A DNA stretch of 5,863 nucleotides, taken from positions 1-5,863 of the forward strand of contig JAFDIC010000266.1 in NCBI GenBank assembly GCA_019308525.1, written 5' to 3'. A program made the position numbers and the translations under genes. This DNA is from Deltaproteobacteria bacterium (GTDB lineage: Bacteria > Desulfobacterota > DSM-4660 > Desulfatiglandales > HGW-15). Shown here piece by piece: positions 5,546 through 5,863 of the stretch. The notes under the pieces are model-generated. The model made no database searches. It saw nothing but the letters and a program-made list of their open reading frames with translations, and was not told the DNA's origin. Within the stretch, counting starts at the first letter, position 1. Every line of letters starts with the position of its first letter.

Positions 5546-5863
5546 TTGAAGTCCCACCACAACCAAACAGACCTTGAGGGCATGCTTATCGACCACGTTT
5601 CAAGGATCTCCTTTGAGGACCTGCCAGAAGAGGCGGTGGCCTGCTGCAAGCTTTTCATCATCGACTCTCTTGGCGTCACCTTTCCGGGGAGCCGGGCACC
5701 CGGGTGCAAGGAAGTCGTGAATCTGGCAAGGGCCTGGGAAACAGCCGCTGGCTCCAGGATTCTCATTCATGGACACAGGGTGGCGCCTCCCCTGGCAGCC
5801 CTCGTAAACAGTGCCATGATGCACGCCCTCGACTTTGACGACACCCTGGACACCTCCGCCTTA
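5546..5863 (+). CDS. MmgE/PrpD-family protein, N-terminal part (truncated by window)
   Basis: The first 106 residues are present and the gene continues past the window edge; full-length members have about 450-500 residues. The family includes 2-methylcitrate dehydratase (PrpD), cis-aconitate decarboxylase and related enzymes acting on small carboxylic acids, all cytoplasmic. Diagnostic segments are FEDLPEEAV (23-31), the helix IIDSLGVTFPGSR (38-50) and the HALDFDDT motif (93-100), which lies in the conserved active-site region. The start is uncertain. TTG 5546 has an upstream AAAGGAGG at a long 12-base spacing and leaves an N-terminal extension of normal size. ATG 5582 has no proper ribosome binding site and would leave almost nothing before the first conserved helix. 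The gap of about 6 bases after the amidohydrolase stop indicates one operon, with this enzyme probably acting downstream of the hydrolase. Confidence 0.88.
   Translation, partial: MKSHHNQTDLEGMLIDHVSRISFEDLPEEAVACCKLFIIDSLGVTFPGSRAPGCKEVVNLARAWETAAGSRILIHGHRVAPPLAALVNSAMMHALDFDDTLDTSAL

Noticed and set aside
1..5863. tRNA or rRNA genes, CRISPR arrays, insertion sequences, attachment sites
   Set aside because: I saw no tRNA cloverleaf, spaced repeat array, transposase or terminal inverted repeats; apart from short gaps the window is filled by ordinary coding sequence.

Overview
This window reads as part of a catabolic or uptake gene cluster from a Gram-negative bacterium. Two proteins have Sec signal peptides, there is a TRAP-type transporter, base composition is moderate, and strong AGGAGG ribosome binding sites precede most genes. 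The gene set (FadR-type GntR regulator, TAXI-TRAP transporter, creatininase-family hydrolase, MmgE/PrpD protein) is the kind found in Desulfobacterota (former Deltaproteobacteria) and some Alphaproteobacteria. That placement is an inference from gene content and style, not something the sequence proves.

Layout. All credible genes lie on the + strand. Positions 1-75 may be the last codons of an upstream gene. A sigma70-like promoter (130-158) overlaps a perfect FadR-type palindrome TTGTCCAACAA (155-165). It leads into a GntR/FadR-family regulator (218-985), which is followed by a terminator-like hairpin (995-1037). After about 210 non-coding bases comes a small secreted protein of unknown function (1200-1619). 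Then follow a TAXI-family periplasmic solute-binding protein (1665-2654), a fused DctQM-type TRAP permease (2766-4736), a creatininase-family amidohydrolase (4736-5539) and the start of an MmgE/PrpD-family gene that runs off the window (5546 onward). From 1200 to the end no convincing terminator interrupts the genes. The last junctions are very tight (a TGATG overlap, then a gap of about 6 bases), so 1200-5863 is probably one operon.

How it may work. The TAXI protein would capture a small, probably carboxylated or amide-containing solute in the periplasm and hand it to the Na+- or H+-driven permease. The metal-dependent amidohydrolase could open a cyclic amide or similar bond, and the MmgE/PrpD enzyme could carry out a dehydratase, decarboxylase or isomerase step on the resulting acid. 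The regulator would sense the solute or a product through its FCD domain. The substrate cannot be read from the sequence. The most unusual points are the hydrolase's altered metal-binding signature (ELE where EQH is usual), the unrecognised secreted protein at the head of the operon, and the probable autoregulatory operator sitting on the regulator's -10 box.
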